Shown here piece after piece: positions 46,180 to 58,400 of a DNA stretch of 64,000 nt (position 1 is its first letter; every line of letters begins with the position of its first letter). This DNA is from Neopestalotiopsis rosae. Taxonomy: Eukaryota > Ascomycota > Sordariomycetes > Amphisphaeriales > Sporocadaceae. The position numbers were made by a program, and so were the translations under genes. The notes beneath the pieces were generated by a model that was not told the DNA's origin, did not search any database, and saw only the letters and a program-made list of their open reading frames with translations. The stretch is taken from NCBI GenBank assembly GCA_023078685.1, contig JALGAS010000004.1:2108001-2172000 (forward strand), read 5' to 3'.

Positions 46180-48551
46180 TTTGCTAGCAAATCACCGGCG
46201 TCAACCGGAATGCTGCAGTATGTCTGATCTCCCTTGAAAAGCTACTCAAAATATGAGAATGCAGAAAACAAATCGCCTAACAATTCAGATAGTTGTTATT
46301 GTGCTTTTTGGGGCTTATCCAATAAATCCGAGACTCATACAAGGAAGGTGAGAGCTCTGGAAATGAATGTGAATAAGTAAGAGCTGACAGAATGAATCCC
46401 GAGGACTAGGCTCCAAGTCGAAAAGGTTGTCACGAGCTTGGGTGTTTGAGTCTGATCCGCCAAGGTACCCTGACGTCGAAATTGCGCAGATGTTAGGTTT
46501 TCCTCAGAAAAAAGGGAATCCTAAAGAATAGATGTATCCAAACAATGCCGGCGTTGAAGTGATTTCAGATAAGGCAGGGGTGGTTCATATAAATATATCG
46601 TAGATGTGCAGGGAGTTCAGGGTTTTTGAGTTGGACGCTACTTATTGTCTGCAGCAACTGGATACAGACAATAAAAAGGGAACGCCTCCGGCCGTGAGCT
46701 GTCCTCGTCAAAGCGAAGCTGCATTGGTTGGTGATACACGAGAATAAGAGGAAAAAGAAAACAGCAAGTCTCTCTCTCTCACCGACACCTTTGTAGGGGT
46801 CCTGGACAGAGGTATATATTCTATATCTCAATCACTATCAAGATCGGCGGCGTGGGGTGTTGGAAACGATGGTGACCTTGAATATCAATCCAAACAAGGT
46901 ATGTATGCCAAAAGAACGAGGCGATCTCAGGCTAGTCATGTCCAACCAGGATGGCTATGGATGGTGCTTTGTTGGTGCAATCTCCACAGCAGGACCTGAC
47001 CGACTTCTCTGAAAGGTTGGCCGCTGAGCCGCTAAAAAGCACGTTAGCAACCTTGGTTAATGGGGTCCCCGGGCGCCGGGGGCATGCCACCATGCTTGCC
47101 ATGGGCGCACCAAGGGGCCACCAAGGGCCACTCGAGCCACTTTCAAAACGGTGGACTGGACGACGAGAGAGCAGAGCCGCCCTTCGCCCGCTTGAGATAT
47201 GAAGAGCTCTGTCCAATGGGCTATTCCTGCCGCGTGGGAAATGGGTGTAGCGCAATGTAGAATGGAGGAGAGCATGGACTCAAAGACTGCACAAGGTGGT
47301 CAGGTGGTGATGCCCGCATGCTAGCTGATGTCAGTCAGATGTGCTCAAAGTGGGTATCTTGTGTTGACAAGTCGAGACAAGAATCAGCGCTTGAGGCGGC
47401 CATCTTTGCCATCCTGAGGGAATGCATTCCAATTCCCAACTCAAACTTTGAAACCATCGCGATCTAGGGCCATGTGTTCCTTGATGCATCCAGGAGTTTG
47501 GGATCAACTGCAGTCAAAAATGGAATCATCCTCTTCCTACCGTACACTTGGAGGGGGGCTCTAAAAATCCTGGCTAAGGCAAGGTGGTTCATGGACAGCA
47601 AGGGACCAGACGATTGGGTGCGTGTTTGTACATACATATAGCAAGAAAATTATACTTTGTAATGTATGGATGTACAGCGTACTCTGTGTGCCACAAACAC
47701 TCACTGTAACCATAGAGCAAAGGTAGAGAACACAGCTCTTCCCATCTCTTCAACGATTCTGCATTTCACACACGAGGTATAGCGCTCAAATCGTCTGGAC
47801 TGTCTACTCGTAACGGAGTATGTAAACAAATAGAAAAAGTACCTATGCTACGTTGCAAATAAACATCTTACTCATGCCGAATGTCTCAACTTGTTCTTTC
47901 CCCAGATAAGAACTAGAACCCTTGAAAGAGATCCCAGTGGGTTGATGCACCAGTAGTGGACATGCCCCCCAAACCCCCAAAGGGTATGACGCAGAGGCGC
48001 CGTCCACACGCCGGCCGCTCCACTAAAAGATGTGCAAAAATGCCATCTGTTTAGCTGAGCTGGCAGGCATGGGAAGGGAAGCCCGTTTTAGCAGTGCGTT
48101 GCCAGACTCGACCTTCTGATTCGCTGGCTGTCGGTCTTCCTGGATTGACCCAATGATGGTTGCAGCGCAACAAAAATTCTCTTGTCCAAAAACATATCTG
48201 AGTGTTGCCATGAGATGAGCAATACTGAAGCGTCTGCTCCATACTGAAGAGACTTATTCATGTCGTGTATGTACTGTAAATATTGAACAATTGATCCAAA
48301 TAATGGCTGATCATATCTAAAGATGCATCGCAGTAACCTATCAAGAATAAAATAAGTTGGGCAAAAATTAGCCCACCTTAACTGTCAGGTCTGAAACCCT
48401 CAGTCGGGATATCGCGCCTATCCTTGACTCGGTGTATAGTCGTTCGCAACTTGGCAAACCCGAACCTATCCACCTTGAGTTGAGTCACAAACCATTGGAC
48501 GCGAACTCCAGACTACCAAGGGGGTCCCTTTTTTGTTGTTTAGAGCGGATC
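46180..48551. other. 2.4-kb intergenic tract, no gene seen
   Basis: Separates the divergent MFS pump and ELP6. Short frames only. A GC-rich patch with CCCCGGGCGCCGGGGG lies near 47066. The last part is probably the ELP6 leader. An in-frame ATG at 48432 upstream of the chosen ELP6 start gives a non-conserved extension. Confidence 0.45.
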
Positions 48552-49478
48552 ATGGCAACCAAGATACCACCTCTGTTGGAGCCATATCTCGGTCTCCCAC
48601 CCGAGGGGTCCCTCATTGTACTTTCAGGTGTGCTGGGCGCCAGCACAAACTGGCTGGTTCAGCGATACATATATTCTCTCTTGGGCAACTCAAGTGGTAG
48701 GGCGCCTGCCATTGACGGCAGCAATGGTGAGAATGGGGAGACATGTGTCGTTCTCGTCAGTTTCATGAGAGATTATGCTTTCTGGAAAGAGGGCGCCGGC
48801 AGGTTGGGCCTCGACCTAGATGCTCTCGCCAAAAAGAACATGTTCAAATTTGTGGACGGCTTGAGTGGGCTCTTCTCTGGTGCGTCTGGTGCCATTCCCG
48901 CGAAAGCGTCAGGTGCGAGCTCGGCTGGGCAGCATGTCTTGCGTAAGGCGACGCTCGAGGAATTGCAACAGGTGGTACAATCTGCTCAGCAGACTTGTGC
49001 AAGTTCAAATATTGTCCTGGTTCTTGACAGTCCTGATCTTCTGGCCGCTGCAGCTGGAAATGCCGTATCCGGAGAGGGTCTGAGGCAGACTCTTCTTCAC
49101 TTGAGAGAGGTAAGTACAGTGATAGAGAATATGGACTATCAGCACGGGTCTTCACAATTACATAATCACGAATTGCTAATCAATATATCACAGAGCGTGT
49201 CCTCGACAGTCATAACAGTGTCTGCAGATGAACCATTGATCTCTGCGCAAACTACGTCACTCGAGAAGAATCATGCCTCTTTGGCTTTATCGTTGGCCCA
49301 CGAAGCAGAAATGATAGTCACATTGAGGCTGCTGGACACGGGAACCGCGAAGGACGTGAGCGGAGTACTGCGAGTGACTCCCGGAGGCGATGCCACTGGA
49401 TTCGTGTCGGAAGAAAGAGAACTCTTGTATTTCGTCGGTTCTGATGGTGGCGTACGGGTCTTCGAGAGGGGACAATAA
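48552..49478 (+). CDS. elp6: Elongator subunit ELP6
   Basis: Two exons (48552-49109 and 49194-49478) give 280 aa, close to the family length (about 270-280). The start MATKIPPLLEPYL is followed by the RecA-like fold with VLSGVLGASTNWLVQRYI where active ATPases would have a Walker A; Elp6 lacks it. Later strands are TCVVLVSFMRDYAFWKEGAGRLGLDL and NIVLVLDSPDLLAAA. The C-terminus has ALSLAHEAEMIVTLRLLDTG and GVLRVTPGG. Elp4-Elp5-Elp6 form a hexamer that binds tRNA for wobble-uridine modification. The intron has a consensus donor (GTAAGT) and a TTGCTAAT branch site, but is 84 nt, in frame and without stops. Retention would give 308 aa. Confidence 0.9.
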   Translation: MATKIPPLLEPYLGLPPEGSLIVLSGVLGASTNWLVQRYIYSLLGNSSGRAPAIDGSNGENGETCVVLVSFMRDYAFWKEGAGRLGLDLDALAKKNMFKFVDGLSGLFSGASGAIPAKASGASSAGQHVLRKATLEELQQVVQSAQQTCASSNIVLVLDSPDLLAAAAGNAVSGEGLRQTLLHLREVSTVIENMDYQHGSSQLHNHELLINISQSVSSTVITVSADEPLISAQTTSLEKNHASLALSLAHEAEMIVTLRLLDTGTAKDVSGVLRVTPGGDATGFVSEERELLYFVGSDGGVRVFERGQ

Positions 49479-49849
49479 TTCGAGGAATCAAGTAGAACTC
49501 GGAGCACGGATCCTCTTGGGCAGGTGAAAATCATCTTCGATAATGACTAGCACAGCCTTTGCGGCTGCTGAAGACAAAATGCGCTCGAGGCACAACACGT
49601 GGGCTTTCCTCGTCTCTCCCACATAGTCCATATGCCACTGAAGAATTGCGCAGGCCGGAAAGAGACTTTGTCATGCGTCAGAAAAAGCAACCCTGTTCGT
49701 ATTGCTATAACATGCTCGTAAACGGCCGAGATGTCGTATGATTCCGTGAACCAGTGCCGAATAATGCAACCCATTTCACGCCGAACCGCCATTCATTTTC
49801 CATGCCTTATCGTTTCGCGAGATGCCACCACCCTTCGTCATCCAACCCT
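49479..49849. other. convergent 3' region between ELP6 and RPL37
   Basis: 371 bp between two stop codons. No gene seen. Confidence 0.5.
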
Positions 49850-50431
49850 TTATGCCTTCAGGGAGCCAGGGCCTTTCGAGCCAGCGGGGACACCGGTCTG
49901 GAATCCGTTCTTGAAGCGGCGGGAGACATCCTTGAGGTATCGCATGCGGCCAGTACCGACAGTCTTTCTGCGCTTAGCCTTCTCGGACCAGTTGTCTGTT
50001 GCGCTGCAGTCAGCATCATGTTCCAACTCGTGACAAACCAATCCATATCCTCCTTGTTTTCGATAATCCGTCCCAAACAATTTCCAGGAATTCAAGGTGA
50101 TGTAAACGTACACTTGCGGGTCTTAGCAGCGGGGTAGCCGCACGAAGCGCAGGTGTGCTTCTGGACGTGGAGAGAGCGGCGACCTGTCATTCGAGTTCCA
50201 TGTCAGTCCATCCGTCGCTTGTCGCCAAATAATTTTCCTCTTCCTCCGTCAAGATCGGGCAATCGCTACTGACCACATCGACGGCACAAAGTGTGCGTCT
50301 TGTTGTGACGCTTTCCGAAGCTGGAAGTTCCCTTGGCTATCCCATTATGTCAGTACAAAAGTCTAGGATTGGCAGACGTCGATTCGAATATATCGTTTGT
50401 TCGTTCGTTGCCGGGAGGGAAGGTACGCACT
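49850..50431 (-). CDS. rpl37: 60S ribosomal protein L37 (eL37)
   Basis: Four exons read 50431-50428, 50336-50274, 50183-50112 and 49995-49850. They give 94 aa. The first coding exon is only four bases (ATGA, then GTGCGT). The second begins CCAAGG and yields [21 protein letters not shown]4 zinc finger uses C19, C22, C34 and C37 ([15 protein letters not shown]). The rest is the classic [19 protein letters not shown] and [12 protein letters not shown]. It is a small zinc-binding protein buried in 25S/5.8S rRNA. The C-terminus [10 protein letters not shown] is a few residues longer than in yeast (88 aa). The gene is head to head with ATG3. Confidence 0.95.
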
Positions 50432-51433
50432 CATCTTGACTCTGGAGCTGGGGTTAGTAACTTGTCGAAGAAAGGAAAGGAGGAGCGCGAAATGTCGTGT
50501 CCTTGGGCGGAATGGGTTGTCGTACCTTTAATCGGGGAATCGGCGCTGGGTGACTGATATGGTGATGTTGAGTATTGGGCGTACGGCTTCACCTGTCAAT
50601 CGTGTCGAATCTCAATTTTCCTCCCACAAGAAACTTTCCGGGTCAATTGGGGCTCGTGGATCAGCTGATGAGTGGGGCGCCGAAGCTTTGCCGTCTGCCA
50701 GGATTGAGGTCAATTTTTATGCTGGGCTGTTTTTGCACAAGCTTGACTGTTCTCGGATTTGTGCACTGAATTATGCAGAATGGGGAAGATTCACGATCGG
50801 ATATAAGATAAGAAGGAAGTCACAGTATGAATAGAGCTGGAGTGACTCCGTAGCTTCTCATGGTCAGTCGACCACATCGACCCCTGTTTGCCCACCAAAA
50901 TCTCACAGTGCCCAATATCGCCGCTACCCCCCCTTCCCTCCACCGCGCCTTCTGTCAGGCAAGAGCTGCCCCGCCATCGCCCATCACCTGGCGGTGCTTG
51001 TCTGGGAGTTGCCTCAACCATGTGACGAAACCCGTTGACTGGGCGCCTAGAGTAATAATTAAGCAACGGATGAGTTGGGATAAGTCATATCATCTGTCCA
51101 TTACATCAGGCATCTTCTGCATTTCCCCTTGACTTGACTTGCAGTGACAACACAAAATATCCAGATATTTCATATTTGACAATACAACTACAACCACGAC
51201 ACATAGCGGGGTTTCCGACAGCTACCTATCGCTGCTCTCTTTGTACTTACACTGCTACCGAAGCACTCTAGAGAACTTGATATCGGAGGAACATAAGCGA
51301 AACCAAGACTCCCCGACAACTCTTTGTTCTCTTCAAACCTGCGCACGGATTCGACCCGCACACTTAACACTCGTAAACGAAATACAAGAAACCCAACACC
51401 AACAGATTAGATTAACAAGGAATACAAATCACG
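50432..51433. promoter_or_regulatory. divergent promoter RPL37 / ATG3
   Basis: 1.0 kb between start codons on opposite strands. A C-rich patch lies at about 50926-50950 and an ATG3 leader rich in CA and GA from about 51140. No gene supported. Confidence 0.5.
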
Positions 51434-52606
51434 ATGAACTACTTGTACTCGACCGTCAACCAGATACGGGACAAGTACACACCCGTGTCTCACACCTCGA
51501 CCTTCCGCAAGACGGGCCAAATCACCCCAGAGGAGTTCGTTGCTGCCGGCGACTATCTAGTCTTCAAGTTCCCGACCTGGCAATGGGCTGCCGCCGATAA
51601 CGAGTCCAAGCGCGCCTCGCACTTGCCCGCTGACAAGCAATACCTGGTCACACGAAATGTACCATGCCATCGGAGGCTCGACGACGATTTCGCCGGCGAC
51701 GCAGGCCATGAGGAGGCCGTGGTGGGCGAGGGCGATGACTTCAAGCTGAAGGGTCAGGGCGACGATGACGATGGATGGCTGCGCACCGGTGGACTTAGCA
51801 GTTCTCAGCCTCTCAAGGCCAAGGACGTGCGCACAGTTGACGATGCGGGCAACGTCGGCCTTATCGAGGAGGAGGACGAGATTCCCGATATGGAAGATGA
51901 GGATGATGATGACGAGGCCATCATCAGGGATAGCGATGCCCAGAAGAAGACTGCGTAAGTAGAGTCTGTTGCCTGGTGGGCGCGCAGAGTTGGATGTGCT
52001 AACACTGTTCCAGCGCTCGGCGTACATATAACCTCTACATCATGTACTCACCGTACTACCGGACGCCCCGGCTGTACCTTTCGGGCTACACGGGTGGCCA
52101 ACCTTTGGCACCTCAGTCCATGATGGAGGATATCGTTGGAGATTACAAGGACAAGACCGTCACACTCGAGGACTTCCCATTCTTCGCCAACGCAGTCAAG
52201 ATGGCCAGCGTACATCCTTGCAAACATGCCTCAGTCATGAAGACACTCCTGGACCGCGCAGATGCAGCACTCAAGATCAGGCGCGACAAGCTCAAGGCAG
52301 GCAAGAATGTTGGTCATGATGCAGGCATGGAAGGCTTGGTTGACGAAATCAACAAACTCGACGTCCGGAGCGCAGAGGCGGCTGCCGCAGAGTCTGGTAG
52401 CAACGACGAGTGGGAAGAAGTCGAAGCCGAGGAGCAGGATGTTGCGATTCGGGTCGACCAGTACCTCGTGGTATTCCTAAAGGTAAGCAGTGGTTGAGAC
52501 CACTCCCTGATTCATCCATGCACATCTCATTTACTGACGGCTTTCTCTCTAGTTCATGGCCAGTGTCACACCTGGTATCGAGCATGACTTCACTATGGGC
52601 GTATAA
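51434..52606 (+). CDS. atg3: autophagy E2-like enzyme ATG3
   Basis: Three exons (51434-51954, 52014-52482, 52553-52606) encode 347 aa. ATG3 transfers ATG8 from ATG7 to phosphatidylethanolamine during autophagosome growth. The N-terminal amphipathic helix and start [15 protein letters not shown] are typical. [20 protein letters not shown] follows. A long acidic flexible region (about 90-172, with [13 protein letters not shown]) binds ATG7 in homologues. The E2 fold resumes with [22 protein letters not shown]. The catalytic cysteine is C243 in [11 protein letters not shown]. The C-terminus [20 protein letters not shown] is split by the last intron exactly after FLK. Confidence 0.97.
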
Positions 52607-53501
52607 GCGCCAATTTGCTTTCCTGGCATTGTTCGCTTTTCCTTTCTCTTTTGATGCCTTATACTGCTTAAACAAAGACCTTTTCGAGGCGAGAATATGG
52701 TGTTCAGGCGTTTTGGATGACAAGCTAGGTATAGATGGTAGCATTATGGAGTTTTCTTTCCTTTCGTTCAGATTCCATCAATACGAACTCTCAGCACCCA
52801 CGCTGTCATATTGTATGAATTTAGTCGGATGACCACACTGGGACTCGACTTTCACATTCGCGACGCTCTAATACAGAAAAAGAACCAAGAGTTTGGGGGA
52901 TTGCAATAGTTTGAAAAATCGTGCAAGACAAATGATTTACCATTGAATGGACTCTTTTGGCGTATTACGACAGCGCTGGAAAGAGCCGAGGCATGGGTGG
53001 TTGTAGCGCTGTTTGTCGACTTGAGCCGCCCGGCGACGGCCGCCTCCGTGTACCTGAGCTCGTCGGGTTAGGTAACTGTCACGTAACAACAACGCTTTTT
53101 GCAGTGCTCTGAGACGGGCGAGACTCCAGTATGGCTAGAATATATTGTCAATGTGATCCTGCTGCCATAATCAAATGGAAGCAATCACCCGCGAAATTAC
53201 TGAAGACGCTCATTCAGATGAATGTGTTGAAAATTTTTATTATTGCACTTTTGATAAATTTTTGACATCTCCTTTTCATTCTCTCGACTGGGTATCTTCT
53301 TTCTCTCATCAACATTTCCCGACCATTACCATCTCGTTTCGTGTATATATACAGCATTGGCTACTTTCATCAACATGGTATCGAAACGAGCCTCACTCGC
53401 ATTACATATCGATCAACTAGCGACGACAGGGACTCCTTCATGAATGCGGAAGACGTTCAGAAGAACAAAAAACAAGCGAAACAAACATGATCGAGGTTGC
53501 T
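52607..53501. other. convergent 3' region between ATG3 and the AzgA permease
   Basis: 895 bp with AT-rich DNA around 53220-53270. No supported gene. Confidence 0.5.
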
Positions 53502-55473
53502 TTACTGAGTGGTTCCCTGAACGCCCTTCTCAGGAAGTCCCAGCTCCTCAGTGGTGGTGTTCTTGGCAGAACTGTCGACAGTCTTGGTCTTGGTCTCGGT
53601 CTCAGCAGTCTCGTGGCTGGGACGGTTCGAGGCAGCCTCGGCAACGGGGATGGGTTCCTCGCGCCAGAAATCCTTCTTGCCCTTGCTGGCGCGAACAAGC
53701 CAAGGCGGGAAGAAGCCACCGGGAATGCGGTAAGTCCACGGCTCCTTGAGAGCCTTGTCGGCGGGCACGATGCGGCCGCCAGAAGCCTTCTCGATCAACC
53801 AGACGGTGGTGTTGATGACAATGTACGTGCACACACCGGCGATCAGACCGTCGGCAATGGAGTAGGTAAAGGGCATGAGCGCAATGGTGAGGAAAGCCGG
53901 AATGGCATCGCCCAGGTAGCGCCAGTTGATCTCAGTAACGGCCTTCATCATCATGGCACCGACCAGAATCAGCACGCAGCCAGTGGCCCACGGCGGGATC
54001 GAGGCAAAGATGGGAGCAAAGAAGATGGAGATGAAGAAGCAGACACCGGTCACCATGGAAGTGAGACCAGTCTTGCCACCTTCAGAGATACCAGCACCGG
54101 ACTCGACAAAGGCGGTGACTGGGGGAGTACCGAGCAGAGCACCAATGGAGATGCTGATGGCGTCGACCATGTAGGCGATCGAGGAACCCTCGAAGTCTTG
54201 GGTAACGGGATCAATCAGATCGGCGAACTGGGCCATGGAGTACAAGGTACCCGTGCAGTCGAGGATATCGACGTAGAGGAAGGTGATCAGGGCAAGGCCA
54301 AACTGTCCACCGTAGCTGCCAATGGCCCACTCCTGCACACTGAGGGTCTTGGAGATCTGGTGGAAGTCCACAACCTTCTTGAAGAAGTCAAAGGCGTCGT
54401 CGCCAACCTCGGTGTAAGGGAAGTAGGTGACGCTGGTGGTACGCGGCCACGAAATGATGCTGACCAGGATGATACCGGCAATGATGGCACCCTTGAAGCG
54501 GTACATCATCAGGATTACGGTAAGAATACCACCACAGAAGATACCAATCCACATGGCAGGGTTGCGCATCTTGGTGCTGCTTGGGCAGAGACCATCCTCT
54601 TGCAAGGCCTCGATACATCCGGCAAGCTCGAGGGGTGTGTCGGTGGCTCCCACAATGAGACCCAGACCCTCGCTGTAAGTCAAACCGATCAAGGTAAGGA
54701 ACAGACCGATACCGACACTCGTAGCGAGCTTGATCGACTTGGGAATCGCACGAGCCAGCCACTGTCGCATACCAAAGAGGGCCAAGGCAAAGAAGATCCA
54801 GCCCTCAACGAAGATGGCCGTAAGAGCAACCGAGTAAGGGACCGTGCCGGTACCGTGGTAACCAACAACAGTGTAGGCAAAGTAGGCGTTCAAACCCATT
54901 CCAGGGGCCAGAGAGACGGGCCTACAGACACGTATTAGCTACGAAAGCTCTCTTCAAGGAGTTGAATGAATGCATAATGCAATCTCAATTCAGTCAGAGG
55001 GCCTGGACTTACAGGTTTGCAAACAATCCCATACAGAAAGAAGCCAGAGCGGAGATGGCGGCAGTCGCGGTGACCAGGTCTCGCTTGATCTCGGCGGTAC
55101 AGAGGGCGTAATCGGTATCAACGGCACAGACGGGGTCAGCCTCGCCGCCGTTACAGACGCAAGTACCACCAGAGTCGGCAACGATGGAGGCATTGACAGC
55201 GATAATATAGGCCATGGCAAAGAAGGCGGCAATACCACCGCGGACCTCAGTGAAGAAGCGGGAGCCCTTGCGTTCCTTGCGCTACCATTCGGAAATCCAC
55301 GGTTAGCTGCTGAAGCGAAAAAAGGTTGTCTCGGGTCTTGTGTTCAGACTTGAGCTGGGATGGCTCATGTCTGGGAGATCATTGTCACTCACATGTCCGG
55401 AGCCCTCCAGTCGGAACCATTTTCCGACGGCGCTCTTCGCGACCTTTTCGTCGACGTTCTGAACCCAACCCAT
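53502..55473 (-). CDS. azgA: AzgA-type adenine/guanine/hypoxanthine permease
   Basis: Three exons read 55473-55393, 55281-55013 and 54921-53502. They give 589 aa. A short cytosolic head (MGWVQNVDEKVAKSAVGKWF) is followed by the NCS2/AzgA core. Helix 1 with TEVRGGIAAFFAMAYIIAVNASI and the nucleobase-site motif APGMGLNAYFAYTVVG are visible. A lumenal cysteine-rich loop (CVCNGGEADPVCAVD) sits between helices 1 and 2. The later signature is FLYVDILDCTGTLYSMAQFADL, then GALLGTPPVTAFVESGAGISEGGKTGL. The tail is Thr/Glu-rich and cytosolic. The family imports purine bases with protons at the plasma membrane. The opposite strand is open over 480 codons, a codon-bias shadow. Confidence 0.96.
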
Positions 55474-58400
55474 GGTGTCTTATTTCTTGCCCTGTCGAGG
55501 GATCCTCTTGAATGAGTCCTTGTGTTGTAAGCTGACAGGACTGTCGAGGAGAGTTTGAGGTCGAGGTTGGCGCCAAGGTCAGCCTGGGTGGTTCTTGCCA
55601 GGTGAGAGTTGGATGTCACAGACTAGGTGACTCTCACACAAGAGTTATCGGCTCGAAAGGAAGCAGTTGAAACAGGCGACTACCTCAGAGCACACGACCA
55701 TCCTCAAAAAAACGCGAGAAAGGCAAGCGGGTCGAGGCAAAGATTTAAATATCTGCAAGGGCTGAATGGAGCAGCCAAGCAGACTGGGCAACAGACTTTC
55801 TGGCGAAAGAGAGGCAGTAGCCACAAAATCCCAGGGTCTATGGGCAAGGCCGGGGCCCCCCTAGCCAAAACAGGCGAAGAGGTCTAGAAGATACAACCAC
55901 TCATGTCGCTAATGCGGATGCATACTATTGAAGGGTGAGTATACTGGTACATGGTGGAGGGGAGGGCATGTATGCGCATCTGTGTAGGGCAGGTACTTGG
56001 GCCCGGCAGCATATGCAGACGCATTGCCACGGTACCACGAATCATTCGGGTCGCTTGTACCTACATGGGCGCTCTTTCTCTCTACTCTGCCTCGGGAACA
56101 GATTGTCTGGGAAACAAATCAAATGGGATAATAAAAGACAGGGTCTTTCCTTATCAATTGGATTGCTTGGCATCTTGGCACTTCAGAATGCAGGTAGAAG
56201 CTCCGCTGCGCGTATGCATCCTACAAGTGTGGGTGGCATGAGGCGCCGCCGCAATGGTGCATCCGCGGGTGATAGTACGAGTTTTGTCTTTGCTGTGCCT
56301 CGTGTAGTTCGGGCCGGGTGCGGTACAGTAACACTTTTTGCACATGCGCTGCTACTGCTGCTCGCCGCAGGACTCTCCTCAGCAATTTCGCGTATCCTCT
56401 CCTGTTCGACAGATTAATTGTGCACTGAATCGAACTCTTGACTGTCGAGCAGGACACGGAATAACTCCTGAGCTAGAGATCGACTCAGATCGACTCAGAA
56501 GAGGGTGTATGCGCGTCTCACCCGCTGGAGCGTTAAATTTTTCACTGCTAGGTTCCGTACCAGCGGCTTGGCGATGGGCAGAGGCTCTCGTCCCAGACCA
56601 TGGCCGCGTCGCCAAGCGCTACAAAATTTGGCCGAAGGGGGCCGTTGTACGGTGCCGGGTGGCTTTTTTTTCTAGAACTGCCATCGATGCAGTTTTGTCA
56701 ATGGACTGCATCCCACTGGAAGGCTTGGTTAGTCTTGGCCGCCGCCGGCATCTTTGAAAATGGGAAAGGCAGACCAATGACGGGAGACGCGACCATAAAG
56801 ATGCCAGCAGCGTCTTGGATCGGGTTGGCTTGAGATTTCAAGATGCTAGCCCGGTACCGAGATCATGGTCTGGAAGCATCCGTAGCTCAATGCAATGCCT
56901 TGAGAACGAATACTAGGCCAGTTGCGACCAAATGTAACAATTGACCCTGCTCTGCTCCTGCTGCGAAGTTCTACTAGCAATTACCAGGCTGGATGATGTG
57001 CTGACAATAACTCGAGTTCTTTAATCCAATTCGTGCGAGTCCTTATTGGAGCCCCTCCATTTCTCCTCAAGCTGCCCGCATAACTCTCCACTAATATTGC
57101 TCCCATCCCCCCCCGTACACAACGAATAGCGTAAACCATCAGGCAGGTCGAGTTAACCATAACCTTAGCTACCAACAAATCATATGCGAGAACCTCTACT
57201 TTTACAGCTCAGATTGTCTACATTCTTACTTTATTCGTGATGACGCTTTTCTATGTGTCTTATTGTCAATCTCACGCCCTAGTCAAGCCACTGGACATCC
57301 CGTCCAAATGGTGCCGTATTTATAAAGTCGCTAGAACAGAAGTGGTATGTTCGCCTATCTCGCCAAGAGAAGTTGAGCTGTTTCTGGTCCAATCCTAAAC
57401 TACCAACGGTGATTGCCACAGGCCTGGGGCACAGTCGCCACGGTTGCTCCCGCCGAAGACCGACGACCGTATCAAGCCGATGAATCGAGGCTGTCTGTCG
57501 GGCAGGCCCTGAAGCTCATAATTGCTCTGATCGATCGCGCTGATACCTGAGCTCGAACGAATAGTAGATACTATCAATTCTCAGCTGAAGTCCAACATAT
57601 CACCTGGAACCCGAAATGCATCAGCTAAAGATGGGACTTTTTAGGGCCCTTAAGCTGACGAGAACCTGGAGCACAGCTGATCCCCAAACTGTGGGACCCC
57701 GGGGGGATAGTCTCACGTTCCCCACGCTGCTGGCCGCGGTGCCACAGGGCCCAGGCCAACTCTTATTGCTAAGTTTACTCATTTCCTCTTGGATCCGCCT
57801 TGTTACGTGGTGTATCTATCGATGATGACTTCGCCCGACATCGCCAACAAGATGTCATAGACCACCAGGCGAATGTAGCATGCCGAAGGCGTACGGCAGC
57901 GCCTCCTCGCCCTGCCTGCTGTCCACTGTTCGTATTGATCCTCCTGCGAGTAGCCGACATGTGAAGCCGCATCTTCACTGAAAAAGAAACCCCATATGAG
58001 CAACGATATTGTCAGAAGGACGGGGCGGTCAATTGTTGCGTTGTTGGTATCACCTCTCTCTACATCAGATCGACCAGACATGGACAAGGCTCGTCGCCCT
58101 CGTACGCCCTACAAGCCTTGTAGGCATATTGTCAGTCATGTCTGTCTCAGTCTTGTGCTTATGTGCCGGTCTTCTTCACTCGGCAAGAAAACGTCATATG
58201 GCCTCAAGTATCAGTGGTGCACCACGGAATATTGATGCCTTACACCTTTGACTGCTTCACCAGCAAATTAAAGTACACGTACATGGAGGCACGGCAGGAT
58301 CGGAGACGTCAAGCCAACACATCGTTGCTACCCGTGGTAGGTTAGAGGTCGTGGCAGGTCATCCCTTTATCATGAGCTTTGCAACTGGGATACAGTATAC

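Noticed and set aside
53487..54938. 483-codon open frame on the plus strand opposite the AzgA permease
   Set aside because: It mirrors the permease codons, is rich in Gly/Asp/His/Thr low complexity and has no domain. It is an antisense shadow of biased codon use.
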